The notes under the pieces are model-generated. The model had not been told where the DNA came from and searched no databases. It saw only the letters and a list, made by a program, of their open reading frames with translations. Of a stretch of DNA of 64,000 bases, positions 41,715 through 50,476 are shown in pieces. Source of the stretch: Croceibacterium_A sp035555595. GTDB taxonomy: Bacteria > Pseudomonadota > Alphaproteobacteria > Sphingomonadales > Sphingomonadaceae. Location: NCBI GenBank assembly GCA_035555595.1, contig DATMGK010000099.1, positions 1-64,000 on the forward strand. Reading direction: 5' to 3'. The position numbers and the translations under genes are program-made. The stretch's first letter is position 1. The number at the start of each line of letters is the position of its first letter.

Positions 41715-42716
41715 TCAGGGGGTTACCGTGATCCCCGGCGCAGCCGATTCACGCAGCGCCCTGCGATAATTTTCCGCGGCATGGGCCAGCACGGGGGCTT
41801 CCGGCTTCGCACTGCGGGCCGGGCGCGCGGCGGGGCAGGGCATCCGCAGATGCAGCCCCTCGATCAATTCACGCAATTCGCGCAAGTTGGCCGCCCGCGG
41901 TGCGGCAAGGTCCGGGATCAGGCGCAGATCAAGCTGTGTCAGCCCGAACGGCAGCAGGTCGCGATAGCCAACCCGTTCAGTCAGCCCGGCGAGGGCACGG
42001 AAACCCAGCCGTTCCGCCATCGTGCCCAGATTGCGGTTCACCATCGCCAGCAGGCGGTGTTCGCAATGACGAACGCGGTTCTTCACTACTACCCAGTCAA
42101 AGGCGGCGCCACCGCGCGTCAGCCGCTCGTCCCGCAGCGCCGTGACCACATCGGTGAACGGGGTGGCATGCCGGAACCGGCCGCTGACCGGATTGATGGA
42201 ACCCAGCGCGTCGAGATCCGCCGGTGAACAGTTGACCGGCGTCACCACGGTATCCGCCAGCGCAATCGCACGGCGCGCGGTTGGGGAATCGTATCCGGCC
42301 AGATCGATCAGGATGAAGTCACAGTCGCCGCCCAGCCGCTCCATCTCCTGCATCAGCAGCGGGCCGCTCTGCCGGTCCAGCACCAGGTGGCGCGGGGTGG
42401 GCAGGGCTGTCTTGAGTGTGCGGGCAGTGCCGCCGCGCGCTTCGAACAGACGGTTCAGCGTCTGCTGCCGCCGGTCGCAATCGACCGCCAACACGCGCGC
42501 GCCGCCATGCGCCAGCGCCACCGCGCAATGAAACGCCAGCGTGGATTTGCCGACGCCGCCCTTCTCATTCGCGAATACGATGACTTGCGCCTGCGCCCGC
42601 CGCCGCCCTTCCAGATCGCGCAGCACGACGGCAGGATGCTCGTCACGCGGACGATCGGCCTCGTCGAAATCCTGCAGGCCGGCAGTGAAGGCAGAACCGC
42701 TTGCTTCCAGATTCAT
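41715..42716 (-). CDS. mipZ: Division-plane positioning ATPase MipZ (ParA family)
   Basis: The product has 333 residues. After a 40-residue variable N-terminus comes VIVFANEKGGVGKSTLAFHCAVAL (deviant Walker A), DCDRRQQTLNRLFEAR, CDFILIDLAGYDS (Walker B) and VTPVNCSPADLDALG. The segment FDWVVVKNRVRHCEHRLLAMVNRNL followed by RVGYRDLLPFGLTQLDL is typical of MipZ rather than of ParA or Soj. MipZ forms a gradient from the ParB-bound pole and inhibits FtsZ polymerisation. ParB is not in the window. A CtrA-like site lies 63 bases upstream of the start. Confidence 0.86.
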   Translation of the reverse strand: MNLEASGSAFTAGLQDFDEADRPRDEHPAVVLRDLEGRRRAQAQVIVFANEKGGVGKSTLAFHCAVALAHGGARVLAVDCDRRQQTLNRLFEARGGTARTLKTALPTPRHLVLDRQSGPLLMQEMERLGGDCDFILIDLAGYDSPTARRAIALADTVVTPVNCSPADLDALGSINPVSGRFRHATPFTDVVTALRDERLTRGGAAFDWVVVKNRVRHCEHRLLAMVNRNLGTMAERLGFRALAGLTERVGYRDLLPFGLTQLDLRLIPDLAAPRAANLRELRELIEGLHLRMPCPAARPARSAKPEAPVLAHAAENYRRALRESAAPGITVTP

Positions 42717-42778
42717 CGACCGCGTCCCCTTTGCGGATCACGAATCGCCTGTGGGCGTTCTTGTGGATATCTACGGGA

Positions 42779-42793
42779 TTAACCTTGATTTAC
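42779..42793 (+). promoter_or_regulatory. CtrA-like binding site upstream of mipZ
   Basis: TTAA at 42779-42782, seven bases, then TTAC at 42790-42793. This matches the CtrA consensus TTAA-N7-TTAA with one mismatch. It stands in the 162-base gap between mipZ (minus) and uvrC (plus), 63 bases from the mipZ start. Cell-cycle control is inferred. Confidence 0.45.
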
Positions 42794-42878
42794 CAAGTCG
42801 CTCTATCAGCCACAGCGAATCGCGCTGTCGCGGGACATGCGGGATGACGGATGCGACCGCCCGCATTATCTGGCGTGA

Positions 42879-44822
42879 ATGGCCCGCAGCCCCGCAGGAA
42901 CCCCGCCTCATCCGAAAGGCGCCGAACGCTTCAATGAAGATCGCGCGACCTATTCGCTAAAGGGCTCCTCGCAGCCGGATATCGAAACAGGTGTGGCGGC
43001 GATCCGCGAGGTCGTTCGCACGTTGAAGCCGAAGCCGGGTGTCTATCGCATGCTCGATGCGCGCGGGGACGTGCTCTACGTCGGCAAGGCGCGGGCGCTG
43101 CGTAACCGGGTGACGAACTATACCCAGGTCGCCAACCTGCCAGGCCGCCTGCAACGCATGGTCAGCCAGACCCGGTCGATGGAAATCGTCACCACCAATT
43201 CAGAGGCGGAGGCGCTGCTGCTGGAGGCGCAGCTCATCAAGCGGTTCCGCCCGCCGTACAACGTGCTGCTGCGTGATGATAAGAGCTTCCCATTCATCCT
43301 GCTGCGCGCCGGGCATGATTTTCCGCGCATCATGAAGCATCGCGGCGCGCGCAAAGCGAAGGGGGATTATTACGGCCCCTTTGCCAGCGCCGGATCGGTC
43401 AACACCACGATCAATGCGCTGCAAAAGCTGTTCCTGCTGCGCAGTTGCACCGACAGCTTCTTCTCCCGCCGCGACCGTCCATGCCTGCTTTATCAGATCA
43501 GGCGCTGTTCCGCCCCGTGCGTGGGGCGCATCGATCAGGCTGGCTACGCTGAACTGGTGCGCGAGGCGAAGGACTTCCTGGGTGGTCGATCGGGCGCGGT
43601 GCAGCGCAAGATAGAGGCGCAGATGCAGCAGGCGGCAGAGGCGCTGGATTTCGAAACCGCCGCCACGCTGCGCGATCGGCTGCGCGCCGCAACTTTCATT
43701 CAGGGCACGCAGGCGATCAATGCGGAAGGGGTCGGCAATGCCGACGTCTTCGCACTGGCGGCCAAGGGCGGGCAGATGGGCATTCAGGCGTTCTTCGTGC
43801 GCGGGGGGCAGAACTGGGGCCATCGCGCATTCTTTCCCAGCCATACGCAGGACGTAGCGGAGGACGAAGTGCTGGCCCGCGTGCTGGCGCAATTCTATGA
43901 AGAAGTGCCCGCGCCGCGCACGATCCTGGTCGATCGTGAACTGCCCGAACGCGCCCTGCTTGAAGAGGCGCTGGCGGAAGCGGCAGGGCACAAGGTCGAA
44001 ATCAGCGTTCCCCAGCGCGGCACGCGGCGGCGGCTGATGCAGCAGGCCAGCCGCAACGCGGCCGAGGCGCTGGACCGGCGGCTGGCCGAAAGCGGCACTC
44101 AGGCGCGGATTCTGCGCGAGACGACCGAATTCCTCGAACTGGCGGACGTGCCGCAGCGCATAGAGGTTTACGATAACAGCCACATTCAGGGCACGAAGGC
44201 CGTGGGCGCGATGGTCGTCGCCGGGCCGGAAGGCTTTCTGAAAAACCAGTATCGCAAATTCAACATCCGCACCGCGCAGACCGATGACGATTTCGGCATG
44301 ATGCGCGAGGTGATGACCCGGCGCTTCGCCCGCGCGCAGCAGGAGGATCCTGATCGTGACGGCGGCCTCTGGCCCGATCTGGTGCTGATCGACGGCGGCA
44401 AGGGCCAGATGTCCAGCGTGAAGGATGCGCTGGAGGAACTGGGCATAGAGGACGTGCCGCTGATCGCCGTGGCCAAGGGGCCGCACCACGGCCGTGACGG
44501 GCGAGAAGTATTCCACTTTCCGGACGGGCGGGAAAAGATGCTGCCGGTCAATTCGCCGGTGCTGTTCTATCTCCAGCGCCTGCGTGACGAGGTCCACCGC
44601 TACGCGATCGGCGCTCACCGCGATAAACGCAGCCGCGCGATCAGCGCCTCACCACTGGACGAGATTCCCGGTATCGGCCCTGCGCGCAAGCGGGCTCTGC
44701 TGCTGCATTTTGGCACTGCGGGCAAAGTGCGGGCGGCGGCGCTGGAAGACCTGCAACGCGCGCCCGGCGTCAGTGCGGCGGTCGCTCAGACAGTATACGA
44801 TTTCTACCACGCCAGAGGGTGA
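42879..44822 (+). CDS. uvrC: Excinuclease ABC subunit C
   Basis: This 647-residue protein has the full UvrC order. The GIY-YIG nuclease (about residues 45-130) has PGVYRMLDARGDVLYVGKA. A Cys-rich region with SCTDSFFSRR and PCLLYQIRRCSAPC follows, then the UVR segment near residue 250 (AEALDFETAATLRDRL), the RNase H-like second nuclease with EVYDNSHIQG and LVLIDGGKGQ, and helix-hairpin-helix motifs at the end (DEIPGIGPARKRALLLHFG). It makes both incisions in nucleotide excision repair with UvrA and UvrB. ATG at 42879 gives a sphingomonad-like leader (PPHPKGAERFNED). Confidence 0.96.
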   Translation: MARSPAGTPPHPKGAERFNEDRATYSLKGSSQPDIETGVAAIREVVRTLKPKPGVYRMLDARGDVLYVGKARALRNRVTNYTQVANLPGRLQRMVSQTRSMEIVTTNSEAEALLLEAQLIKRFRPPYNVLLRDDKSFPFILLRAGHDFPRIMKHRGARKAKGDYYGPFASAGSVNTTINALQKLFLLRSCTDSFFSRRDRPCLLYQIRRCSAPCVGRIDQAGYAELVREAKDFLGGRSGAVQRKIEAQMQQAAEALDFETAATLRDRLRAATFIQGTQAINAEGVGNADVFALAAKGGQMGIQAFFVRGGQNWGHRAFFPSHTQDVAEDEVLARVLAQFYEEVPAPRTILVDRELPERALLEEALAEAAGHKVEISVPQRGTRRRLMQQASRNAAEALDRRLAESGTQARILRETTEFLELADVPQRIEVYDNSHIQGTKAVGAMVVAGPEGFLKNQYRKFNIRTAQTDDDFGMMREVMTRRFARAQQEDPDRDGGLWPDLVLIDGGKGQMSSVKDALEELGIEDVPLIAVAKGPHHGRDGREVFHFPDGREKMLPVNSPVLFYLQRLRDEVHRYAIGAHRDKRSRAISASPLDEIPGIGPARKRALLLHFGTAGKVRAAALEDLQRAPGVSAAVAQTVYDFYHARG

Positions 44823-44848
44823 CGGGCGGGGGCTAGAATGCCGGCGCC

Positions 44849-45745
44849 TTACTTCTTCGGCAGCCGCATCATCCCTTCCTGCGCCACGCTGGCCACCAGC
44901 CGTCCATCGCGCGTGAAGATCTGCCCCCGGCCAAATCCACGGGCGAGACCCGACCACGGGCTGTCTGTCACATAGAGCAGCCATTCGTCCGCGCGGAAGG
45001 CGTCGTGGAACCACAGTGCATGGTCCAGGCTGGCGGCCTTGATCTCGCCCTTGTGGAAGCTCAGCCCATGTGGGCGGATCGCCGTGGAGAGAAGCTGGAA
45101 ATCGCTGGCATAGGCCAGCACCGCGCGGTGGATCGGCGGATCGTCTGGCAACTGGGCAACGGTGCGGAACCAGCAATGCGCTACGGGTTCGCGCCCGTCC
45201 GAAGACTGCCAGTTGCGCGGCTCCACTGACCGTATGTCGATGGGGCGGGGCCGCAGCATCAGCTTCTTCAGCGGGCCGTCGGGCATGGTTTCCGCGAACC
45301 GGCGGCGAAGCACGGCGTCCGGTTCCAGATCTTCAGGCGGGGCGACATCGGGCATCACGGCGTGCTGATGATGCGGCCCTTCCTGCGGCTTCTGGAACGA
45401 AGCGATCAGGTTCAGAATCGGCTGGCCCTGCTGGCTGGCCACCACGCGCCGATTGGTGAAGCTGCGCCCGTCCAGATCGCGCTTTACGCGAAATTCGATC
45501 GGCAGGTCGTCGCTTCCGCCGCGCAGGAAATAGGCGTGGAGCGAATGGGTGTGGCGATCGTCGGGGACGGTGCGGCGCGCGGCGACCAGCGCCTGCGCGA
45601 TCGCCTGCCCGCCGAACACGCGGCCGGACCCTTCGTTCAGGCGGCGGCCGATGAACTTGTCACCGCCTCGCTCTTCCAGATTGAAAAGCAGCACCAGCTC
45701 GGCAACGAGTTGCTCGGGTGTCGGAGACGAAACCACGGTAGCCAT
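44849..45745 (-). CDS. tesB: Acyl-CoA thioesterase II
   Basis: This 298-residue protein has the double hot-dog layout of TesB: EERGGDKFIGRRLNEGSGRVFGGQAIAQAL at the start, HSLHAYFLRGG, FTNRRVVASQ and a second half with HRAVLAYASDFQLLSTA and SLDHALWFHDAFRADEWLLY that carries the catalytic Asp and Gln/Thr set. It hydrolyses medium- and long-chain acyl-CoA. ATG at 45745 has AAGGG at fair spacing; an ATG 24 bases upstream would add eight residues. It lies downstream of hppA on the same strand, after that gene's terminator. Confidence 0.93.
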   Translation of the reverse strand: MATVVSSPTPEQLVAELVLLFNLEERGGDKFIGRRLNEGSGRVFGGQAIAQALVAARRTVPDDRHTHSLHAYFLRGGSDDLPIEFRVKRDLDGRSFTNRRVVASQQGQPILNLIASFQKPQEGPHHQHAVMPDVAPPEDLEPDAVLRRRFAETMPDGPLKKLMLRPRPIDIRSVEPRNWQSSDGREPVAHCWFRTVAQLPDDPPIHRAVLAYASDFQLLSTAIRPHGLSFHKGEIKAASLDHALWFHDAFRADEWLLYVTDSPWSGLARGFGRGQIFTRDGRLVASVAQEGMMRLPKK

Positions 45746-45872
45746 GCTGCGGCCCTTGCGCGCCGCCATGGCGTCAGTCAACGGATGCAGGGCAGATCGC
45801 TTAACGCCAACCACCCGATTGCCGCGGCCCTGTTGCGCGCGGGCCACCTGCCATTCGCCCGCTCACGCGGAT

Positions 45873-45906
45873 GAAAGAAAACCCCGCCCGACAGTGCCGG
45901 GCGGGG
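45873..45906 (-). terminator. Rho-independent terminator of hppA
   Basis: On the minus strand CCCCGCCCG pairs perfectly over nine bases with CGGGCGGGG around a seven-base loop, followed by TTTTCTTTC. It lies 26 bases past the hppA stop and ahead of tesB. Confidence 0.88.
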
Positions 45907-45931
45907 TCAGGGGTCGTCACGAAGGCTGGGT

Positions 45932-48052
45932 TCAACCCGCGGCGAGTGCCGCCAGCAGAAGCAGCGCAACGATATTGGTGATCTTGATCATCGGGTTCAC
46001 GGCCGGGCCCGCGGTGTCCTTGTAAGGATCGCCCACGGTATCGCCCGTCACCGCGGCCTTGTGGGCTTCGCTGCCCTTGCCGCCGTGATGGCCGTCTTCG
46101 ATGTATTTCTTAGCGTTGTCCCACGCGCCGCCGCCCGCTGTCATGGAGATGGCCAGGAACAGGCCGCCCACGATCACGCCCAGCAGCAACGCGCCCAGCG
46201 CCGCAAAGCCGTTCGCCTCACCCGCGATCAGGGTGATGACGAAATAGACCGCGATGGGGGCCAGCACCGGCAGCAGCGATGGAACGATCATCTCCTTGAT
46301 CGCTGCCTTGGTAACCAGATCCACCGTCTTGGCGTAGTTCGGCTTGCTTGTGCCTGCCATGATGCCCGGATCGCTGGCGAACTGATCGCGCACGTCCTTC
46401 ACCACGTCGCCCGCCGCGCGGCCCACCGCCGTCATGCCCATCGATCCGAACAGATACGGCAGCAGCGCGCCCAGCAGAAGCCCGACGATGACGTAGGGAT
46501 TCTCAAGGCTGAAGCTGACCTCTCCGTTGCTCAAATCCCCGTCGGACAATGCCGGGAAGAAATGCCGCAGGTCGGTGGTATAGGCCGCGAACAGCACCAG
46601 TGCCGCCAGCCCCGCAGAACCGATGGCATAGCCCTTGGTGACGGCCTTTGTGGTGTTGCCCACCGCGTCCAGCAGGTCGGTCTTCTCACGCACGCTGTCA
46701 TCAAGGCCGGCCATCTCGGCAATGCCGCCGGCATTGTCAGTAACCGGGCCGTAGGCGTCCAGCGCCACGACCATGCCCGCCAGCGCCAGCATGGCAGTTG
46801 CCGCATAGGCGATGCCGATCAGTCCGGCGATCTGATAGGCGATGATGATGCCACCGACGATCACGATCGTCGGCAGCGCGGTCGCTTCCAGAGAAATGGC
46901 CAGGCCCTGGATCACATTCGTGCCGTGGCCCGTTTCCGAAGCCTTGGCGATTGACCGGACCGGGCGGAACCCGGTGCCGGTGTAGTACTCGGTGATCCAG
47001 ATGATCAGGCCGGTGATGACGAGGCCGACCAGCGCGCAATAGAACAGCGCACGCCCGTTGAACTCCGTCCCCGGAATAACCGCTTCCATGCCGCCGAGCG
47101 CGTGGGAAGTGGCCCACCAGATCGCGGGAATGGATAGCACGGCGGAGACAAGGAAGCCCTTGTACATCGCACCCATCACGTTGTTCGATTTGCCAAGGCG
47201 AACGAAATAGGTGCCGATGATGGAGGTGACGATGCACACGCCGCCGATCAGCAACGGCAGGGCCATCAGGTTGCCCAGCAATTCGCCCGCTCCCGTCAGC
47301 AGCAGCGCGGTGAGCACCATGGTCGCGCCCACGGTGACGACATAGGTTTCGAACAGGTCGGCAGCCATGCCGGCGCAGTCGCCCACGTTGTCGCCCACGT
47401 TGTCGGCGATCACGGCCGGGTTGCGGGGGTCGTCCTCCGGAATACCGGCCTCGACCTTGCCGACCAGATCGGCACCCACGTCAGCCGCCTTGGTGAAGAT
47501 GCCGCCGCCAAGACGCGCGAAGATGGAGATCAGCGAGGCGCCGAAGGCGAGGGCGACGAGCCCGTCCACCACCGTGCGATCTTCTCCGCCCACGGTGTAT
47601 CCGCCCGGTCCGGTCAGATACCAATAGAACACCGCGATCGCGAGGAGGGCGAGGCCCGCCACCAGCATCCCGGTGATCGCGCCCGCGCGGAAGGCCAGGG
47701 TCAGGCCCTGCTGCAACCCGCTTTGCGCCGCCGCCGCCGTGCGGACGTTGGACCGGACGGAAATATTCATCCCGATGAACCCGGCGACGCCTGACAGGAT
47801 AGCGCCGAGCACGAAGCCCGCCGCCGAAACCGTGCCCAAGAAAACCGCCACGATCACCGCCACGATCACACCGACAATGGCAATCGTGGTGTACTGGCGC
47901 CGCAGGTATGCCTGCGCGCCTTCCTGGATCGCGCTGGCGATCTCCTGCATCTTCTCGCTGCCCGCACTCGCACCGAGCACCTGGCGGCTGGTTATGAAAC
48001 CGTAGAGGACCGCAAGCAGTCCGAGGCCAATGGCAATGATTGTCAGGTCCAT
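45932..48052 (-). CDS. hppA: Membrane-bound proton-translocating pyrophosphatase, K+-independent type
   Basis: The 706-residue product has about 16 hydrophobic helices with the catalytic loops GGGIFTKAADVGADLVGKVEAGIPEDDPRNPA, NVGDNVGDCAGMAADLFE and TDNAGGIAEMAG. The segment GNTTKAVTKGYAIGS carries Lys where K+-dependent enzymes have Ala, which marks the K+-independent H+-pumping class by established rule. It couples pyrophosphate hydrolysis to proton export. ATG at 48052 begins MDLTIIAIGLG; a longer start at 48076 is possible. It is a single-gene unit closed by its own terminator. Confidence 0.95.
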   Translation of the reverse strand: MDLTIIAIGLGLLAVLYGFITSRQVLGASAGSEKMQEIASAIQEGAQAYLRRQYTTIAIVGVIVAVIVAVFLGTVSAAGFVLGAILSGVAGFIGMNISVRSNVRTAAAAQSGLQQGLTLAFRAGAITGMLVAGLALLAIAVFYWYLTGPGGYTVGGEDRTVVDGLVALAFGASLISIFARLGGGIFTKAADVGADLVGKVEAGIPEDDPRNPAVIADNVGDNVGDCAGMAADLFETYVVTVGATMVLTALLLTGAGELLGNLMALPLLIGGVCIVTSIIGTYFVRLGKSNNVMGAMYKGFLVSAVLSIPAIWWATSHALGGMEAVIPGTEFNGRALFYCALVGLVITGLIIWITEYYTGTGFRPVRSIAKASETGHGTNVIQGLAISLEATALPTIVIVGGIIIAYQIAGLIGIAYAATAMLALAGMVVALDAYGPVTDNAGGIAEMAGLDDSVREKTDLLDAVGNTTKAVTKGYAIGSAGLAALVLFAAYTTDLRHFFPALSDGDLSNGEVSFSLENPYVIVGLLLGALLPYLFGSMGMTAVGRAAGDVVKDVRDQFASDPGIMAGTSKPNYAKTVDLVTKAAIKEMIVPSLLPVLAPIAVYFVITLIAGEANGFAALGALLLGVIVGGLFLAISMTAGGGAWDNAKKYIEDGHHGGKGSEAHKAAVTGDTVGDPYKDTAGPAVNPMIKITNIVALLLLAALAAG

Positions 48053-48244
48053 ATCGAGACCATCCCCCTTCTTCATCCTCTCAAGACGAAAACGAAGCCC
48101 GATCGTGTCGCCGGGTCTGCGCAACTGACAATGGCTATAGGGCCGGGGATAGCCGCGCAACCCCCTAAACGCCGCGCCCCCCGGGCCTGTGGAAGACGCC
48201 CCGAAATAGCACGCAGAACTACGGATTCTTGCGGTTCACGATGG

Positions 48245-48263
48245 TTTATGAGAAGTTAACCAT
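48245..48263 (+). promoter_or_regulatory. CtrA-like binding site upstream of the desaturase operon
   Basis: TTTA at 48245-48248, seven bases, then TTAA at 48256-48259, continuing as TTAACCAT. This fits the CtrA consensus TTAA-N7-TTAA with one mismatch and lies 45 bases ahead of the first desaturase start. ATGGTT at 48241-48246 and AACCAT at 48258-48263 also form an inverted repeat over the same bases. Confidence 0.45.
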
Positions 48264-48303
48264 ACCGAACGTAGCGCCGACCGGGGCCGCCGCAGGGGGT
48301 TGC

Positions 48304-49290
48304 ATGACGTTGGATAAGCCAGCTGGCGATACCATACCGTCCACGCGCGACAGCGCGCAGGGCGGTGCTTTCGCGTTTTCTCCCGGCGATGCGGCGATCC
48401 CGCTTACCGGCCCGGACGGGTTGGACAAGCATGTCCGGCGCGATCTGCGGAAACAGGAAATTGCCGTTGCGCGGCAATTCATGGGCGGCGGAATGTGGCC
48501 CTATGTGGTGGCGGCGTGGGGCTGCTTCGCCATTTGGCTCAGCTTCTTTCCACTCGCGATCATGGGCTGGCTCAACCTGCCATTGGCTTTCGTGCTCAGC
48601 TGCATTTTCGCCACTGGCGGATATGTCACCAGTCACGAGGCGATGCATTCCAACATCGCGCGGCCCGGCAGCAGGAATTACTGGATCAACGAATGGGTGG
48701 GGAAAGTCTCCACCATCCCGATCGTGTTCCCGTTCTCGATGGCGCGGCTGATGCACCTTGAGCATCACTACCACTGCAACCATCCGGAAAAAGACCCTGA
48801 CTATACCGACGAAGCGCCCAACTCGCTGATGGCGTGGTACAAGACATGGTATAACCGCCAGCCGGGCGTCGATGGCTCGATCCATCATTACAAGCGTATT
48901 CTGGCCAAAATGGGCACGCCGGAAGCGAAGACGGCGCTGCGGGACACGCTGAAGCTGCAACTGCTGTTCATGGCCGTGCTCTTCACCATGGCGTGGAGCG
49001 GTTATGCGATAGAGGCGGCGCTGCTGTGGTGGCTGCCGCGCCATATCGGCCTCAGCTACATCCGCTTCTACCTCAGCTGGGCGCCCCATCACCCGCGCGA
49101 AGGGCGCACGGGCCGGTACGAGAACGCGAAGATTTTCAAGAGCAGGCTGGGTCACGTCATGTCGATGGGCATGGAAACCCACCTGATCCACCACCTCTAC
49201 CCCAACATCCCCAACCACCGCACGAAACAGGCCTACTTCGCGCTGAAGCCGATACTGGCGCAGCGCGGGGTGGATGTTTCGTCGCTTTAG
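48304..49290 (+). CDS. Fatty acid desaturase family protein (first of two paralogues)
   Basis: The 328-residue membrane protein has the three His boxes of di-iron desaturases and hydroxylases: SHEAMHSN near residue 114, HLEHHYHCNHPE near residue 153 and HLIHHLYPNIP near residue 298. Hydrophobic pairs at about 65-110 and 215-240 would place them on the cytoplasmic side. The substrate could be an acyl lipid, a sphingoid chain or a carotenoid; sequence reading does not decide. ATG at 48304 has AGGGGG five bases ahead. A 64-residue membrane protein and a second desaturase gene follow closely, making an operon. Confidence 0.85.
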   Translation: MTLDKPAGDTIPSTRDSAQGGAFAFSPGDAAIPLTGPDGLDKHVRRDLRKQEIAVARQFMGGGMWPYVVAAWGCFAIWLSFFPLAIMGWLNLPLAFVLSCIFATGGYVTSHEAMHSNIARPGSRNYWINEWVGKVSTIPIVFPFSMARLMHLEHHYHCNHPEKDPDYTDEAPNSLMAWYKTWYNRQPGVDGSIHHYKRILAKMGTPEAKTALRDTLKLQLLFMAVLFTMAWSGYAIEAALLWWLPRHIGLSYIRFYLSWAPHHPREGRTGRYENAKIFKSRLGHVMSMGMETHLIHHLYPNIPNHRTKQAYFALKPILAQRGVDVSSL

Positions 49291-49299
49291 GAAGCTGTC

Positions 49300-49494
49300 A
49301 TGGAACTGGCGCTCAAAAAGCTGTTCTACATCATGCCGTTCCTGTTCGGGATCGGCTTCATCGCACCGCTGATCGCGCAGACGATGGCCTATTGGGATAT
49401 CGCCGCGCCCTTCGGCATGAGCTGTATCGCATTCGGCCTGCTGATCGGCGCGCCGTGGGGCCTCTATGCGGTGCTGCGCGGCCGCTGGCTTTGA
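49300..49494 (+). CDS. Small two-helix membrane protein between desaturase genes
   Basis: This 64-residue protein has two hydrophobic helices (FYIMPFLFGIGFIAPLIAQ and FGMSCIAFGLLIGAPWGLY) separated by a short polar stretch and ends with a basic RGRWL. It begins 9 bases after the first desaturase stop, and its TGA overlaps the TTG start of the second desaturase (TTGA), so all three are translated together. No family is recognised. It might be an accessory subunit for the two di-iron enzymes, on position alone. Confidence 0.65.
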   Translation: MELALKKLFYIMPFLFGIGFIAPLIAQTMAYWDIAAPFGMSCIAFGLLIGAPWGLYAVLRGRWL

Positions 49495-50459
49495 CGGAGC
49501 AGCTTCGCCTCGATCCCGCCAACCCGGCAGAGGCACTGGCGCCTGACGCGCCTGCCTTCCCTCTGGGCAAAGGCACCGGCCTTGACCGGCACGTCATGTT
49601 GGACCTGCAAAGGCAGGAGCGGGAGATCGCGAAGAAGTATTACGCGCTGGGTCAGACGATCCGCTGGAAATACGTGGTGGCCACGCTGGTAGGCTTCACC
49701 GTGTGGGTTTCGCTGTTCCCGCTCACGATGCTGGGGCTGGTGCCGCTGTGGGCCGCGTTCATCGTCTCCTACCTCATCGCCACCGCCGGATACGTCACCG
49801 CGCATGAGGCGATGCATTCAACCATCGGGCGCAAGGGTACGAAGGGCTGGTTCTGGAACGAGCTGACTGGGCAGCTTTCGATGGTCCCGCTGATGTTTCC
49901 CTTCAGCATAGCCCGCGCCACGCATTTGCAGCACCATCGCTTTCCCAACGATCCGGTGCGCGATCCCGATTACCCCGATGGCGCGCCCAATCTGCGCGCG
50001 GCGCTGTGGAAGGCATGGCTCAACCGCCAGCCCGGCCCGACGGCGCAAGCCCATCACATCAAGCGCGTGATGCTGGAGGAAGTGGGCACGCCAGAGGCAA
50101 AGCGCGCGTTAAAGGAAACCGCGCTGGTTCAGCTGGCGGGCACACTGTTCTTCATCGGCATGGCGCTGTCGGGTTATGCGATGGAAATCGCCATGGTCTG
50201 GTGGCTTCCCCGCTGGCTGGCGCTGATCCACACCCACGTGTTCTTCAGCTGGGAAACGCACCATCCGCAGAGTGGCCGTGGTCGCTACGACAACACGCGC
50301 ATTTTTCGCAGCAGTGTGGGATCGTTCCTGTCGATGTGGATCGAATTCCACCTCGTCCACCATCTCTACCCGAACATCCCGATGCACCTGACCAAGAAGG
50401 CGTATTTCGAGATGAAGCCCGTGCTACAGGCGCGCGGAGTCGATTGCAGCGCGCATTAG
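49491..50459 (+). CDS. Fatty acid desaturase family protein (second paralogue, TTG start)
   Basis: The 322-residue protein is a clear paralogue of the gene at 48304. Its boxes are AHEAMHST, HLQHHRFPNDP and HLVHHLYPNIP at matching positions, with the same LDRHVMLDLQRQE start and YFEMKPVLQARGVD end. The second box differs: the extra His of the first copy is replaced by Arg-Phe-Pro. The only start that includes the conserved N-terminus is TTG at 49491, overlapping the preceding stop by four bases; translational coupling would explain the weak codon. The two enzymes may act on different positions of one substrate. Confidence 0.84.
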   Translation: MTEQLRLDPANPAEALAPDAPAFPLGKGTGLDRHVMLDLQRQEREIAKKYYALGQTIRWKYVVATLVGFTVWVSLFPLTMLGLVPLWAAFIVSYLIATAGYVTAHEAMHSTIGRKGTKGWFWNELTGQLSMVPLMFPFSIARATHLQHHRFPNDPVRDPDYPDGAPNLRAALWKAWLNRQPGPTAQAHHIKRVMLEEVGTPEAKRALKETALVQLAGTLFFIGMALSGYAMEIAMVWWLPRWLALIHTHVFFSWETHHPQSGRGRYDNTRIFRSSVGSFLSMWIEFHLVHHLYPNIPMHLTKKAYFEMKPVLQARGVDCSAH

Positions 50460-50476
50460 CGATGCAGGCGCGGCTC

